DNA of 10,455 bases from Desulfobacteraceae bacterium (GTDB lineage Bacteria > Desulfobacterota > Desulfobacteria > Desulfobacterales > Desulfobacteraceae). The notes beneath the pieces are model-generated. The model was not told where the DNA came from and ran no database searches. It was given only the letters and a program-made list of their open reading frames with translations. Shown piece after piece: positions 1 to 5,808 of this stretch (the stretch's first letter is position 1; each line of letters begins with the position of its first letter). The stretch spans positions 1 to 10,455 of the forward strand of contig DAOWDR010000290.1 in NCBI GenBank assembly GCA_030638935.1, written 5' to 3'. The translations under genes and the position numbers were made by a program.

Positions 1-579
1 GCCATGGGCCTTGCCGTTATCCTGGTGGGTATCAAGAGTGCCCTGGGATGCGATGATCTGCTCATTATCATTATCAGCCTGGCCCTTGGATCTGTTCTGG
101 GTGAGTTCATCGGTATTGAATCTTATCTGGAAAGGCTGGGAAATTTTCTTGAATCAAAATTTTCAAAAAATTCCAAAGGTTTTTCCGCAGGATTTGTTAC
201 CGCCTCTTTAATGTATTGTGTGGGATCCATGGCCATTGTGGGCTCCCTGGAAAGCGGACTGACCGGCAACCATGACACCCTGTTTGCCAAGGCCTGCATA
301 GATGGAATAGTCGGGATTATCCTGACCACTTCTTTAGGGATAGGGGTGATGTTTGCGGCTGTTCCCGTTTTGGTCTACCAGGGGGGGATTACGCTGATGG
401 CAGGGGTGTTAAAACCATTGCTCATACCTACTGTTGTCAGCCAGATGTCAGGCACTGGAGGGCTTTTGATTCTGGCCCTGGGCCTGAACATGCTCCGGGA
501 AAAAAAGATCAAGGTGGGTAATATGCTGCCAGCGATTTTTATCCCCCTGGTCTATTACCTGATCCGTTTATTGTTTTAA
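1..579 (+). CDS. DUF554 family membrane protein, 5' end cut by the window edge
   Basis: The reading frame is open from base 1 (the first codon, GCC, precedes the first visible ATG), so the true start lies upstream and about 192 residues are visible. Full-length DUF554 proteins (the Bacillus YdfK type) run to about 230 residues, so roughly 35-40 are missing. The protein is very hydrophobic, with about five or six likely membrane segments. Counted from the visible ATG, it carries the family block Gly74-Ser-Met-Ala-Ile, then SLESGLTGNHDTL, then a Lys-Ala-Cys-Ile-Asp-Gly stretch and a Gly-Ile-Gly-Val segment. DUF554 proteins are inner-membrane proteins, suspected transporters, with no firmly assigned substrate. 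No partner gene is visible on this strand. The long palindrome that follows the stop codon may form the transcript end. Family assignment is confident; function is unknown. Confidence 0.85.
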   Translation, partial: AMGLAVILVGIKSALGCDDLLIIIISLALGSVLGEFIGIESYLERLGNFLESKFSKNSKGFSAGFVTASLMYCVGSMAIVGSLESGLTGNHDTLFAKACIDGIVGIILTTSLGIGVMFAAVPVLVYQGGITLMAGVLKPLLIPTVVSQMSGTGGLLILALGLNMLREKKIKVGNMLPAIFIPLVYYLIRLLF

Positions 580-596
580 CCTGTTTTTAATTCCTA

Positions 597-758
597 AGGA
601 CCGCAAAGTTTATAACTCGAACGAAATTGCTTGTCTTTTGCTCCATCTATTGCGTTGCACCAAAGGCCTAATACGTCCAGTATTAAACCTTTGATGCGCC
701 TTGTAGATGAACCAAAATCCTGCGCTATTTCTGTTCAACTTATTTTATTTGCGGTCCT
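597..758. repeat. 162-bp imperfect palindrome (MITE- or REP-like element)
   Basis: The outer arms are a perfect 11-bp inverted repeat, AGGACCGCAAA (597-607) and TTTGCGGTCCT (748-758). Inside, the arms keep matching with mismatches and small offsets all the way to the centre. CATCTA (about 650) pairs with TAGATG (about 704-709). CAAAGG (661-666) pairs with CCTTTG (688-693). AATAC (670-674) pairs with GTATT (680-684) around the loop GTCCA (675-679). The whole segment can fold into one long hairpin. No protein-coding content is credible. The compact symmetric form suggests a non-autonomous mobile element or a repeated extragenic palindrome; a structured RNA is the alternative. The palindrome is seen directly. 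Whether other copies exist in the genome cannot be told from here. Confidence 0.7.
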
Positions 759-786
759 AAGCATAATAATTTTATATTCTCTGTAC

Positions 787-824
787 AAAAAAAGCCCCGG
801 ATGCAGCGCTTCATCCGGGGCTTT
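787..824 (-). terminator. Rho-independent terminator, possibly bidirectional
   Basis: A perfect 13-bp stem (791-803 with 812-824, core AGCCCCGGATG) encloses an 8-nt loop. On the minus strand it is followed by seven T residues (complement of 787-793), making a strong terminator 16 nt beyond the stop codon of the small minus-strand gene at 840-1079. On the plus strand the stem ends in CTTT and is followed by AAAAAT, so it would be weaker in that direction, though it could still stop transcripts leaving the DUF554 gene. Confidence 0.88.
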
Positions 825-839
825 AAAAATTACTTTAGT

Positions 840-1079
840 TTATTTTAATTGTTCTCGCATGGTAATATCGTGTTTGCGTTCCTGGAGGGTCTTATGCCCC
901 AAGCTCCGGTCATGTTCCTCGGAATAGGGGGATGCGCATACTTTTTTCATTTTTTCAACATTGCCTTCCACTTGCCTGCGGTCAGCACCTGTGAGTTCTT
1001 CAATGCAACTATTATATGTCTTTTCGACTCTGCGTTTAACTGTAACTGTCTGGTGCCTTCTCAGTGCTCTGTCTTTCAT
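840..1079 (-). CDS. Small basic protein of unknown function (79 aa)
   Basis: Three signs show this is a real gene: a clear AAAGGAG ribosome binding site 7 nt before the ATG, a continuous 79-codon frame, and a strong terminator just past the stop. The product is hydrophilic and rich in Lys, Arg and Glu, with no signal peptide or membrane segment. It opens with MKDRALRRHQ and ends with HKTLQERKHDITMREQLK. This layout, a basic Arg-Arg-His start and a C-terminal Thr-Leu-Gln-Glu-Arg block, reminds me of a family of very small bacterial proteins that carry a Cys-X-Cys-X2-Cys-Gly-Asn-Pro-Arg motif before the same kind of tail. Here the matching position reads CASPYSEEHDR, keeping only the first Cys, so any metal site would be lost. 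That kinship is from memory and uncertain. Transcription points away from the insertion sequence; no clear -35/-10 pair was found upstream. Confidence 0.7.
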   Translation of the reverse strand: MKDRALRRHQTVTVKRRVEKTYNSCIEELTGADRRQVEGNVEKMKKVCASPYSEEHDRSLGHKTLQERKHDITMREQLK

Positions 1080-1228
1080 ATTCGGGCTCCTTTATAATAG
1101 TGTAAACCTTACAGAACGCCTTTGCTCATTTTGGAAACAAAGTTTTTGTTCTTGTATTAAAGGATAAACATCTTGAAACTATTTTACAAGGGGGGAGATG
1201 AAAAAAGTTTGGTCTGACTAAAAAAAGA

Positions 1229-1233
1229 AGGGG
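1229..1233. repeat. Left target site duplication AGGGG
   Basis: AGGGG directly precedes the first base of the insertion sequence and recurs directly after its last base (3491-3495). IS21 elements commonly make target duplications of about 4 to 8 bp. Removing the element and one copy rejoins an ordinary intergenic sequence. Confidence 0.85.
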
Positions 1234-1286
1234 TGTCATCGGTCATGTTAAATTGAGCCAAAAATGGTCATTAGAAACTGAGCCAC
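1234..1286 (+). repeat. Left end of IS21 element with multiple terminal repeats
   Basis: The end reads TGTCA-T-CGGTCATG, then TGAGCCA (1254-1260), ATGGTCAT (1264-1271) and TGAGCCA again (1279-1285). The same words occur in the same order and almost the same spacing, inverted, at the right end. Repeated short binding words inside the ends are typical of IS21 elements, where transposase is thought to bind them. Confidence 0.88.
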
Positions 1287-1288
1287 TA

Positions 1289-1339
1289 GGGAATTGAACA
1301 GGGGGGACCGTAGGTTCACTCCCCCCTGTTCAATTTCCC
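1289..1339 (+). promoter_or_regulatory. Strong hairpin in the IS21 left end, upstream of istA
   Basis: An 18-bp stem pairs 1289-1306 with 1321-1339 through the core TTGAACAGGGGGG. One unpaired T lies in the right arm, and a 14-nt loop separates the arms. No T-run follows on either strand, so it is not a standard terminator. It lies between the terminal repeats and the candidate istA promoter. A transcript entering from outside would form it, while one started at the internal promoter would not. I infer that it insulates istA from read-through, or else serves as a protein-binding palindrome. The structure is seen; the role is not. Confidence 0.6.
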
Positions 1340-1352
1340 GGGTAAATGCATA

Positions 1353-1361
1353 TGTTATAAA
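1353..1361 (+). promoter_or_regulatory. Candidate extended -10 promoter for istA-istB
   Basis: TG-T-TATAAA matches an extended -10 element. No good -35 hexamer lies at the usual distance. The expected start would fall near 1368, inside the small palindrome TTATCC-G-GGATAA (1364-1376), which could be an operator. This gives a short leader before istA and leaves the big hairpin out of the transcript. Confidence 0.4.
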
Positions 1362-1389
1362 TTTTATCCGGGATAATAGTGGAGAGAGT

Positions 1390-1443
1390 ATGAAAAAAAG
1401 GAGATCATTTTGGACATTTTGGATCTGCACAGGTCGGGCTTGA
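1390..1443 (+). CDS. Possible 17-codon leader reading frame overlapping the istA start
   Basis: An ATG at 1390 follows GGAG (1381-1384) at a 5-nt distance and opens a 17-codon frame ending in TGA at 1441-1443. It runs through the A7 run (1393-1399) and overlaps the first codons of istA in another frame. It may be a regulatory leader. It could also be the original istA start thrown out of frame: one extra A in the run, or a -1 slip there, would join this ATG to the istA frame as MKKKEIILDIL. Its translation is unproven. Confidence 0.3.
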   Translation: MKKRRSFWTFWICTGRA

Positions 1444-2666
1444 CTCAAAGGGCCATCGCCCGCAAACTGGGCATCAGCAGAAACACTGTAAAAAAGTACA
1501 TCGAAGCCCCGGAAAGTTGCTTGAAGAACCCGAAGCCATATCAGCGTAAAAGCGTTCTTGATCCATATCAGAACACGGTCAAGGCCTGGCTCGACGAGGA
1601 TGAGTATTATACCGCCACCTGGATATATGATCGATTGGTGAATCAGGGATATACAGGCAGCTATGAAACCGTAAAGCGTAAAGTCGGGAAGTTGAAAAAG
1701 CATAAACAGAAAATCGCCTACATGCGGTTTGAAACAGATCCAGGTCATCAGGCTCAGGTGGATTTCGGTGAATTCCAGATTGAGCTTCCGGACGGTAGTA
1801 TTAAAAAGCTTTATTTGTTCTCCATGATTCTGGGATATTCCAGGAAAATTTACACGGAATTTATTGAAAAATGTGATATGCCAAGTTTTCTTGACTGCCA
1901 TGTTCATGCATTTGAACACTTTGCAGCCATCCCGGATCAGATCCTTTATGATCGGATGAAAAATGTATATATTGCCAAACTGGCCGGGAAACATAAGTTC
2001 AATTCAACGCTTGTCGGATTTGCTTTTCATTACGGTTTTACCCCCAAGGTCGCCCCGGCTTATGCCGCCTGGGTTAAAGGCAAAGTAGAAAGGCCTTATA
2101 CCTTTATCCGTGAAGGATTCTGGCGGGGATACGGATATGTTAATACAGCAAGAGCCAATAAAGATATCTGGTCCTGGATCGTTAAAAAAGATGAACGGAT
2201 ACACGGTACCACCCATGAAAGAATCAGTACCCGGTTCCAGAGAGAACAGCCCCATTTAAATCCATTGCCCCATCAATCGTTTGACACCTCATATCGTATA
2301 TACCGGAAGGTGTATAAAGACTGCACCGTCCAGTTTGAGGGGAACCGGTATGTTCTGCCGCACAGGCTTGTTGGAGAACAGGTAATACTCCGGCTTAAAG
2401 AGGATCAGCTACGTATTTTTGAAAACAATAATTTGGTCGTTGTATATGACATACCTTCAACAAAGGGAAATCTGGTACAAAAGAAGCGGTTTTATGCCGC
2501 CTTGAAAAAAGATCAGGATATGAACCGTCGAAAGTACAATCATAGTAGAAAAGGCAAAGGCCGGGCAAAACAAACGATCAGTCCGCAAGCACCAAAGTAT
2601 GATATGGATGTTGAAATCCGTTCTATCCTTGAATATGAGCAGTTTATACCGGAGGTGACCATATGA
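1410..2666 (+). CDS. istA: IS21 transposase IstA
   Basis: DDE transposase that cuts and joins the element ends, working with IstB. The 418-residue protein opens with a helix-turn-helix (about residues 10-31, GLTQRAIARKLGISRNTVKK), then has a catalytic core in which Asp118 (VDFGE), Asp181 (LYDRMKNV) and Glu227 (KGKVERPY) form the likely DDE triad. A basic C-terminal region (about 355-390) follows. Length is normal for the shorter IstA group. I accept the TTG start at 1410 because AAAAGGAG (1396-1403) lies 6 nt upstream and no in-frame ATG exists before it; the in-frame upstream stop is TAG at 1377. The stop codon overlaps the istB start (ATGA), so the two are translationally coupled. An A7 run in the leader could allow a longer N-terminus by slippage. 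Confidence 0.95.
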   Translation: MDILDLHRSGLTQRAIARKLGISRNTVKKYIEAPESCLKNPKPYQRKSVLDPYQNTVKAWLDEDEYYTATWIYDRLVNQGYTGSYETVKRKVGKLKKHKQKIAYMRFETDPGHQAQVDFGEFQIELPDGSIKKLYLFSMILGYSRKIYTEFIEKCDMPSFLDCHVHAFEHFAAIPDQILYDRMKNVYIAKLAGKHKFNSTLVGFAFHYGFTPKVAPAYAAWVKGKVERPYTFIREGFWRGYGYVNTARANKDIWSWIVKKDERIHGTTHERISTRFQREQPHLNPLPHQSFDTSYRIYRKVYKDCTVQFEGNRYVLPHRLVGEQVILRLKEDQLRIFENNNLVVVYDIPSTKGNLVQKKRFYAALKKDQDMNRRKYNHSRKGKGRAKQTISPQAPKYDMDVEIRSILEYEQFIPEVTI

Positions 2667-3427
2667 GTGACACTCTGGTAATGGACCGTATTGAGTCCAA
2701 TCTTGTCCGGTTAAAACTATCTCGAATATTAGAGATTTTAGGCCAGCTTGCCAAAACGGCAGAAGAACAAAGGAAAAGCTATCTCTCATTTTTGGATGAA
2801 CTGTTGGAAGAAGAGGTGGCAGCAAAAGAACAGCGCCGGATTGAAACTGCATTAAAAATATCCGGACTTCCATATATTAAAAGCATAGATGAGTTTGATT
2901 TTACCTTCCAGCCCAGCCTGGACAAACAAAAAATTATGGGACTTTTTGACTTAAGTTTTATTCAGGAAAAAGGCAATGTGATTTTTCTTGGCCCACCCGG
3001 TGTGGGGAAGACACATCTTGCGGTATCTCTTGCGTTAAAAGCCTGCCAGGCGGGAATGAGCATGTATTTTACAAACATGGCCGATTTAATAGTCAAGCTG
3101 AGAAAGGATCATGAAGCTGGCAAGCCCGGTAAAGGCCGCAGTTACTACAAGTCAGCTCTGGTGGTTGTAGATGAGGTGGGATATACCCCCATCACCCGTG
3201 AAGAGTGCAATTTATTCTTCCGTTTTATTGCAAACAGGTATGAGAAAACCAGCACGATTATAACTTCCAACAAGGCTTTTGGCGATTGGACCGAGCTGTT
3301 CCATGATCCTATTATTGTAACAGCGATCCTTGACCGGCTGCTTCACCATAGCGCTGTGATTAATATCAAAGGGAACAGCTATCGATTAAAAGGAAAAATG
3401 AAAAGCAGGAACAAAGGAAATTTATAA
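2663..3427 (+). CDS. istB: IS21 helper ATPase IstB
   Basis: AAA+ ATPase, related to DnaC, that assembles on target DNA and activates the IstA transposase. The 254-residue protein has an N-terminal helical region (about 1-65), Walker A GPPGVGKT (110-117), Walker B LVVVDE (166-171), a sensor-1 type segment TSNKAFGDW (201-209) and a likely arginine finger in AILDRLLHH (Arg225). Length is normal for the family. The ATG overlaps the istA stop by 4 nt, and GGAGGTGA in the end of istA (2650-2657) provides a strong ribosome binding site 5 nt upstream. No truncation or frameshift is visible, so the element appears functional. Confidence 0.96.
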   Translation: MSDTLVMDRIESNLVRLKLSRILEILGQLAKTAEEQRKSYLSFLDELLEEEVAAKEQRRIETALKISGLPYIKSIDEFDFTFQPSLDKQKIMGLFDLSFIQEKGNVIFLGPPGVGKTHLAVSLALKACQAGMSMYFTNMADLIVKLRKDHEAGKPGKGRSYYKSALVVVDEVGYTPITREECNLFFRFIANRYEKTSTIITSNKAFGDWTELFHDPIIVTAILDRLLHHSAVINIKGNSYRLKGKMKSRNKGNL

Positions 3428-3437
3428 AATGAATCGG

Positions 3438-3490
3438 TGTGGCTCAATTTTGATGACCATAAATGGCTCACTTCTTCATGACCGTTGACA
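3438..3490 (-). repeat. Right end of IS21 element with multiple terminal repeats
   Basis: Read on the minus strand from 3490, the end is TGTCA-A-CGGTCATG, then TGAGCCA (3464-3470), ATGGTCAT (3453-3460) and TGAGCCA (3440-3446). This mirrors the left end, including the spacing between the first three words; the last differs by one base. Confidence 0.88.
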
Positions 3491-3495
3491 AGGGG
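3491..3495. repeat. Right target site duplication AGGGG
   Basis: Second copy of the 5-bp target sequence found at 1229-1233, starting at the base after the IS21 right end. Confidence 0.85.
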
Positions 3496-3598
3496 CTACC
3501 TATGAAATTTTAATATCTTAAAATAATTGCATTTTTTTAAGGAAAATCCAACTTTTTTCTCTATCAGACCCAGGGCCGGATTAAAGCCTGTCCATCAT

Positions 3599-4570
3599 CT
3601 AAAGCCGGATTAAATACTCACGGCATTCCTGAAAGGGAGAACTACAAGCCTGATCATTTGATTCTATGCCTTGCTGTTTCCTGGAGGCAATAGAAGCCAA
3701 TATCTGGGGGAGAGCTTTCTGAGCTGCTGTTCTACCCGAGGCAACCATTTCATCCAGGCGGTGAAGCTCGTTCCATCCCACATCTTTTGTATCCGGAAAA
3801 ATTTTGATGTCTGCCCGGCTGGTTTTGAGTTGATCAAGGTTGCGCATATTGATTTCTTCTGCCCTGACCATTATATCCAGAGCATTTTCCGGACAATAGT
3901 CGGGATTTATCGGGGCTGGAACATGGACAGCCACTGTTACATCCTGGTCATTGCTTCTGCAATGTTCTACCGGGACAGGGCAGCAGACAGCACCATCGAC
4001 CAGGAGGTGATCATTCCATGGTACAGGAGGGAAAAATCCAGGAATGGCTGCGCTGGCATTCAAAGCTGTAATGATGTCACCCGAGGTTATTTCGACACTG
4101 TAGCCGCTGATTAAATCTGTGGCCATTGCAGAAAAAGGGATACGGAGTTGAGAAAAATTGTTTCCATGGATCAGAATTTTCAGGCATTCTTTGAAATTTA
4201 TGTTCTGTAATACTCCTAACTTGCTTTGGGCCAGGTTCAGAGCTATCATTCCCCTGATCCTGGTGGTGATCTCTTCCCAAAAATTCACCCCATTGACATT
4301 GTGGGCCTTGAGGTTATTCAATCCTGATTTTTCATAGGCGTCACTTTTCAGCAGAGTCCTGAATCGTTCTTCTGTTTCAAAAGCGTCTTCTGTTTCGGAA
4401 AAAACTGCCCCGACAATGGCTCCGGCACTTGTTCCTGAAATTTTTTTGACCCTGATGCCCTGTTCCTGAAATATCTGCAAAACGCCAATTTGGGCCAGGC
4501 ATCGAGCACCTCCCTGGCCCAGAGCCAGGCATATCTCTTTTGTGTCCAAAAAATTCACCTCTGCAATCAT
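3599..4570 (-). CDS. Patatin-like phospholipase (RssA/YlbK type)
   Basis: Predicted serine lipid acyl hydrolase using a Ser-Asp dyad. Visible motifs are the oxyanion loop GQGGARC (18-24), the nucleophile elbow GTSAG with Ser48 (46-50), the segment ASAAIPGFFPPV (172-183), and the second catalytic residue in VDGAV with Asp192. Family members have a Gly-rich first loop, usually GGGGARG; here the second position is Gln and the last is Cys. The 323 residues are normal for bacterial single-domain patatins. No signal peptide is seen, so a cytoplasmic or membrane-associated place is likely. Start choice is open: the ATG at 4570 has only AT-rich sequence before it, while TTG at 4549 (residue 8) has GAGGTGA 5 nt upstream and may be the real start. 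It lies 92 nt downstream of the ChaN-like gene, with a good promoter between. The natural substrate is unknown. Confidence 0.9.
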   Translation of the reverse strand: MIAEVNFLDTKEICLALGQGGARCLAQIGVLQIFQEQGIRVKKISGTSAGAIVGAVFSETEDAFETEERFRTLLKSDAYEKSGLNNLKAHNVNGVNFWEEITTRIRGMIALNLAQSKLGVLQNINFKECLKILIHGNNFSQLRIPFSAMATDLISGYSVEITSGDIITALNASAAIPGFFPPVPWNDHLLVDGAVCCPVPVEHCRSNDQDVTVAVHVPAPINPDYCPENALDIMVRAEEINMRNLDQLKTSRADIKIFPDTKDVGWNELHRLDEMVASGRTAAQKALPQILASIASRKQQGIESNDQACSSPFQECREYLIRL

Positions 4571-4601
4571 TAATTAAAAATTAAAAATGTTATTTTCACA
4601 A

Positions 4602-4630
4602 TTGATAGATGAAAAATTGCCTCTTGTCAA
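4602..4630 (-). promoter_or_regulatory. Candidate sigma-70 promoter for the patatin-like gene
   Basis: Perfect -35 TTGACA (4625-4630), 17-bp spacer, -10 TATCAA (4602-4607; 4 of 6 match). The predicted start near 4595 gives a leader of about 25 nt to the ATG at 4570, or about 46 nt to the TTG at 4549. It separates expression of this gene from the ChaN-like gene upstream. Confidence 0.6.
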
Positions 4631-4662
4631 ACAGAGCCGATCCTGTTTAAGACAGATAGGTT

Positions 4663-5676
4663 TTACTTTTTCATTTTTTTAAAGGCTGCTTTAAATTCCT
4701 CGCAGGGATCCTTGTAGGATACCCTCTGGGTAAACCAGAGAAAGTCCGAGGTTGCCATTGGTTCAAATTCTTCCAGCTCAAGGGGCTGGATATACTCTTC
4801 AAGATCGGAAGGACTCCTTGTGATTTCAGTCAGTCCTAGGTTTACCTGGGAAATGTCAGAATTGATAGCCTTTACCCTGTCAATGACCCCCAGTCCATAT
4901 TCTGTGTGCCCGCCACCAATAATGACAACCATGGGGCCTTTTGCATTTTTTTCATATAATTGTGATATGGAGAGGGCCATTTTATCATTTCTTGCCACCC
5001 AGGTGTCATAGAGCAGGGATGTCATTTTGTCATGGCCCATGCCGCAGTGAACAGCTTTGAATATCGATCTCATATGGGTTTCATAGGGCGGATTGGAGAA
5101 TTGGGATGAAAAAATTAACTTTTTCTCGATGGCCGTGAGTCCATCCAATCCCTTGCGGGTGATTCTGCGTTTCTGGGAACTTGACAGGTCAAGGCCGGAA
5201 ATCACAAGGTTATTGTCCCTTCCAAGCTTGAGAAGATCATAGTAATAGGCCCACATGGCATCGGACTGGGAATCCCAGTTTAGTTTCTTACGTGTTTGTT
5301 GTTCAATGGCCTTTTCTATTTTTTCAGAGTGGCCGGCCTTGCCCGAGTCGGCAAAGTTCAATAGTAAGGGGGTATCATCCATGGAGAAAAATTCAAACCC
5401 GAGAATGGGGGATTTTTCTTTTTCAACAAGGTCTTGGATGATTCTGTGCTGGATGGCATGGTGCATGGGATTGTCATGTTTTTCAGACAGATAAATAACA
5501 TCATAATTTGCAATTTTATCCACCAGGGTGTTGAAGTGAATGGGTTGGTGGGTGGCGGTATCGATGATTTTACCTATGAGGGGGTCTTGCCGAAAAGGTG
5601 TCTTGGGTGCCGTGGCACAGGCAAATATCATTGGAATGCCAAGAAACAGGACCAAATGTAAAAAAAAGCGCATCAT
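4663..5676 (-). CDS. ChaN-like (DUF399, Tiki superfamily) lipoprotein
   Basis: The 337-residue protein starts with a hydrophobic segment ending IFAC, so Cys20 is a plausible lipidation site although Phe at -2 is not typical. The mature part shows the ChaN/haem-binding-uptake pattern: YLSEKHDNPMHHAIQHR (62-78, with Glu65, His67, Asp68, His72, His73), GFEFF (93-97, Glu95) and GGGHTEYGLG (254-263, His257). In the family, such Glu and His residues line the active or ligand site shared with TraB and TIKI proteins. ChaN of Campylobacter binds haem as a surface lipoprotein, but other members may be metal-dependent hydrolases. Here SEKHDN replaces the more common GExHDN. GAGG lies 7 nt before the first ATG; a second ATG follows at once. 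No TonB-dependent receptor is near, so a haem role is only a suggestion. Confidence 0.85.
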   Translation of the reverse strand: MMRFFLHLVLFLGIPMIFACATAPKTPFRQDPLIGKIIDTATHQPIHFNTLVDKIANYDVIYLSEKHDNPMHHAIQHRIIQDLVEKEKSPILGFEFFSMDDTPLLLNFADSGKAGHSEKIEKAIEQQTRKKLNWDSQSDAMWAYYYDLLKLGRDNNLVISGLDLSSSQKRRITRKGLDGLTAIEKKLIFSSQFSNPPYETHMRSIFKAVHCGMGHDKMTSLLYDTWVARNDKMALSISQLYEKNAKGPMVVIIGGGHTEYGLGVIDRVKAINSDISQVNLGLTEITRSPSDLEEYIQPLELEEFEPMATSDFLWFTQRVSYKDPCEEFKAAFKKMKK

Positions 5677-5714
5677 GGGTTGTCCTCACATGGGGTTAAA
5701 AGAAGCATGAAGAC

Positions 5715-5742
5715 AATATAACACTTTTTTTATATATTTCCA
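5715..5742 (-). promoter_or_regulatory. Candidate promoter for the ChaN-like gene
   Basis: TGGAAA (5737-5742) and TATATT (5715-5720; 5 of 6 match to the -10 consensus) are separated by 16 bp, giving a leader of about 30 nt before the ATG at 5676. The surrounding sequence is very AT-rich, so chance matches are possible. Confidence 0.4.
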
Positions 5743-5808
5743 CCACCAAGGTGAATCTGAAAATACAGGATTATATCTTCATGTTAGTGACGGCCGGAAT
5801 TAGAATCA

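Larger units (their letters stand above)
1234..3490 (+). mobile_element. Complete IS21-family insertion sequence, 2257 bp
   Basis: The element has both IS21 genes (istA transposase and istB ATPase helper, overlapping by 4 nt), matching ends that each start TGTCA, and a 5-bp AGGGG direct repeat on both sides. Both reading frames run through without internal stops, and the catalytic residues of both proteins are present. The only doubtful point is a TTG start for istA next to an A7 run. Exact target duplications and unbroken genes suggest a fairly recent insertion that may still be able to move. It landed between the small gene at 840-1079 and the patatin-like gene at 3599, so it breaks no visible gene. 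Confidence 0.95.

Noticed and set aside
631..927. Plus-strand frame of 98 codons
   Set aside because: It runs through the palindrome, the terminator stem and the end of the minus-strand gene, so it is not a plausible protein.
1182..1220. Short plus-strand frame (MKKVWSD) after a GGGGGGAG run, just left of the IS21 element
   Set aside because: Seven codons with almost no spacing between the G-run and the ATG; no evidence of a gene.
1098..1233. Search for a promoter of the small gene at 840-1079 or a gene broken by the insertion sequence
   Set aside because: AT-rich sequence with no -35/-10 pair at proper spacing, and rejoining the flanks at AGGGG does not restore a longer reading frame that I can recognise.
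1248..1994. Minus-strand frame of 248 codons opposite istA
   Set aside because: It lies wholly within the IS21 left end and istA, has no recognisable domain or binding site, and is explained by codon bias of istA.
3575..3614. Direct repeat GCCGGATTAAA at 3575-3585 and 3604-3614, at the end of the patatin-like gene
   Set aside because: Only two short copies 29 nt apart; most likely a small local duplication. No array, so not a CRISPR.
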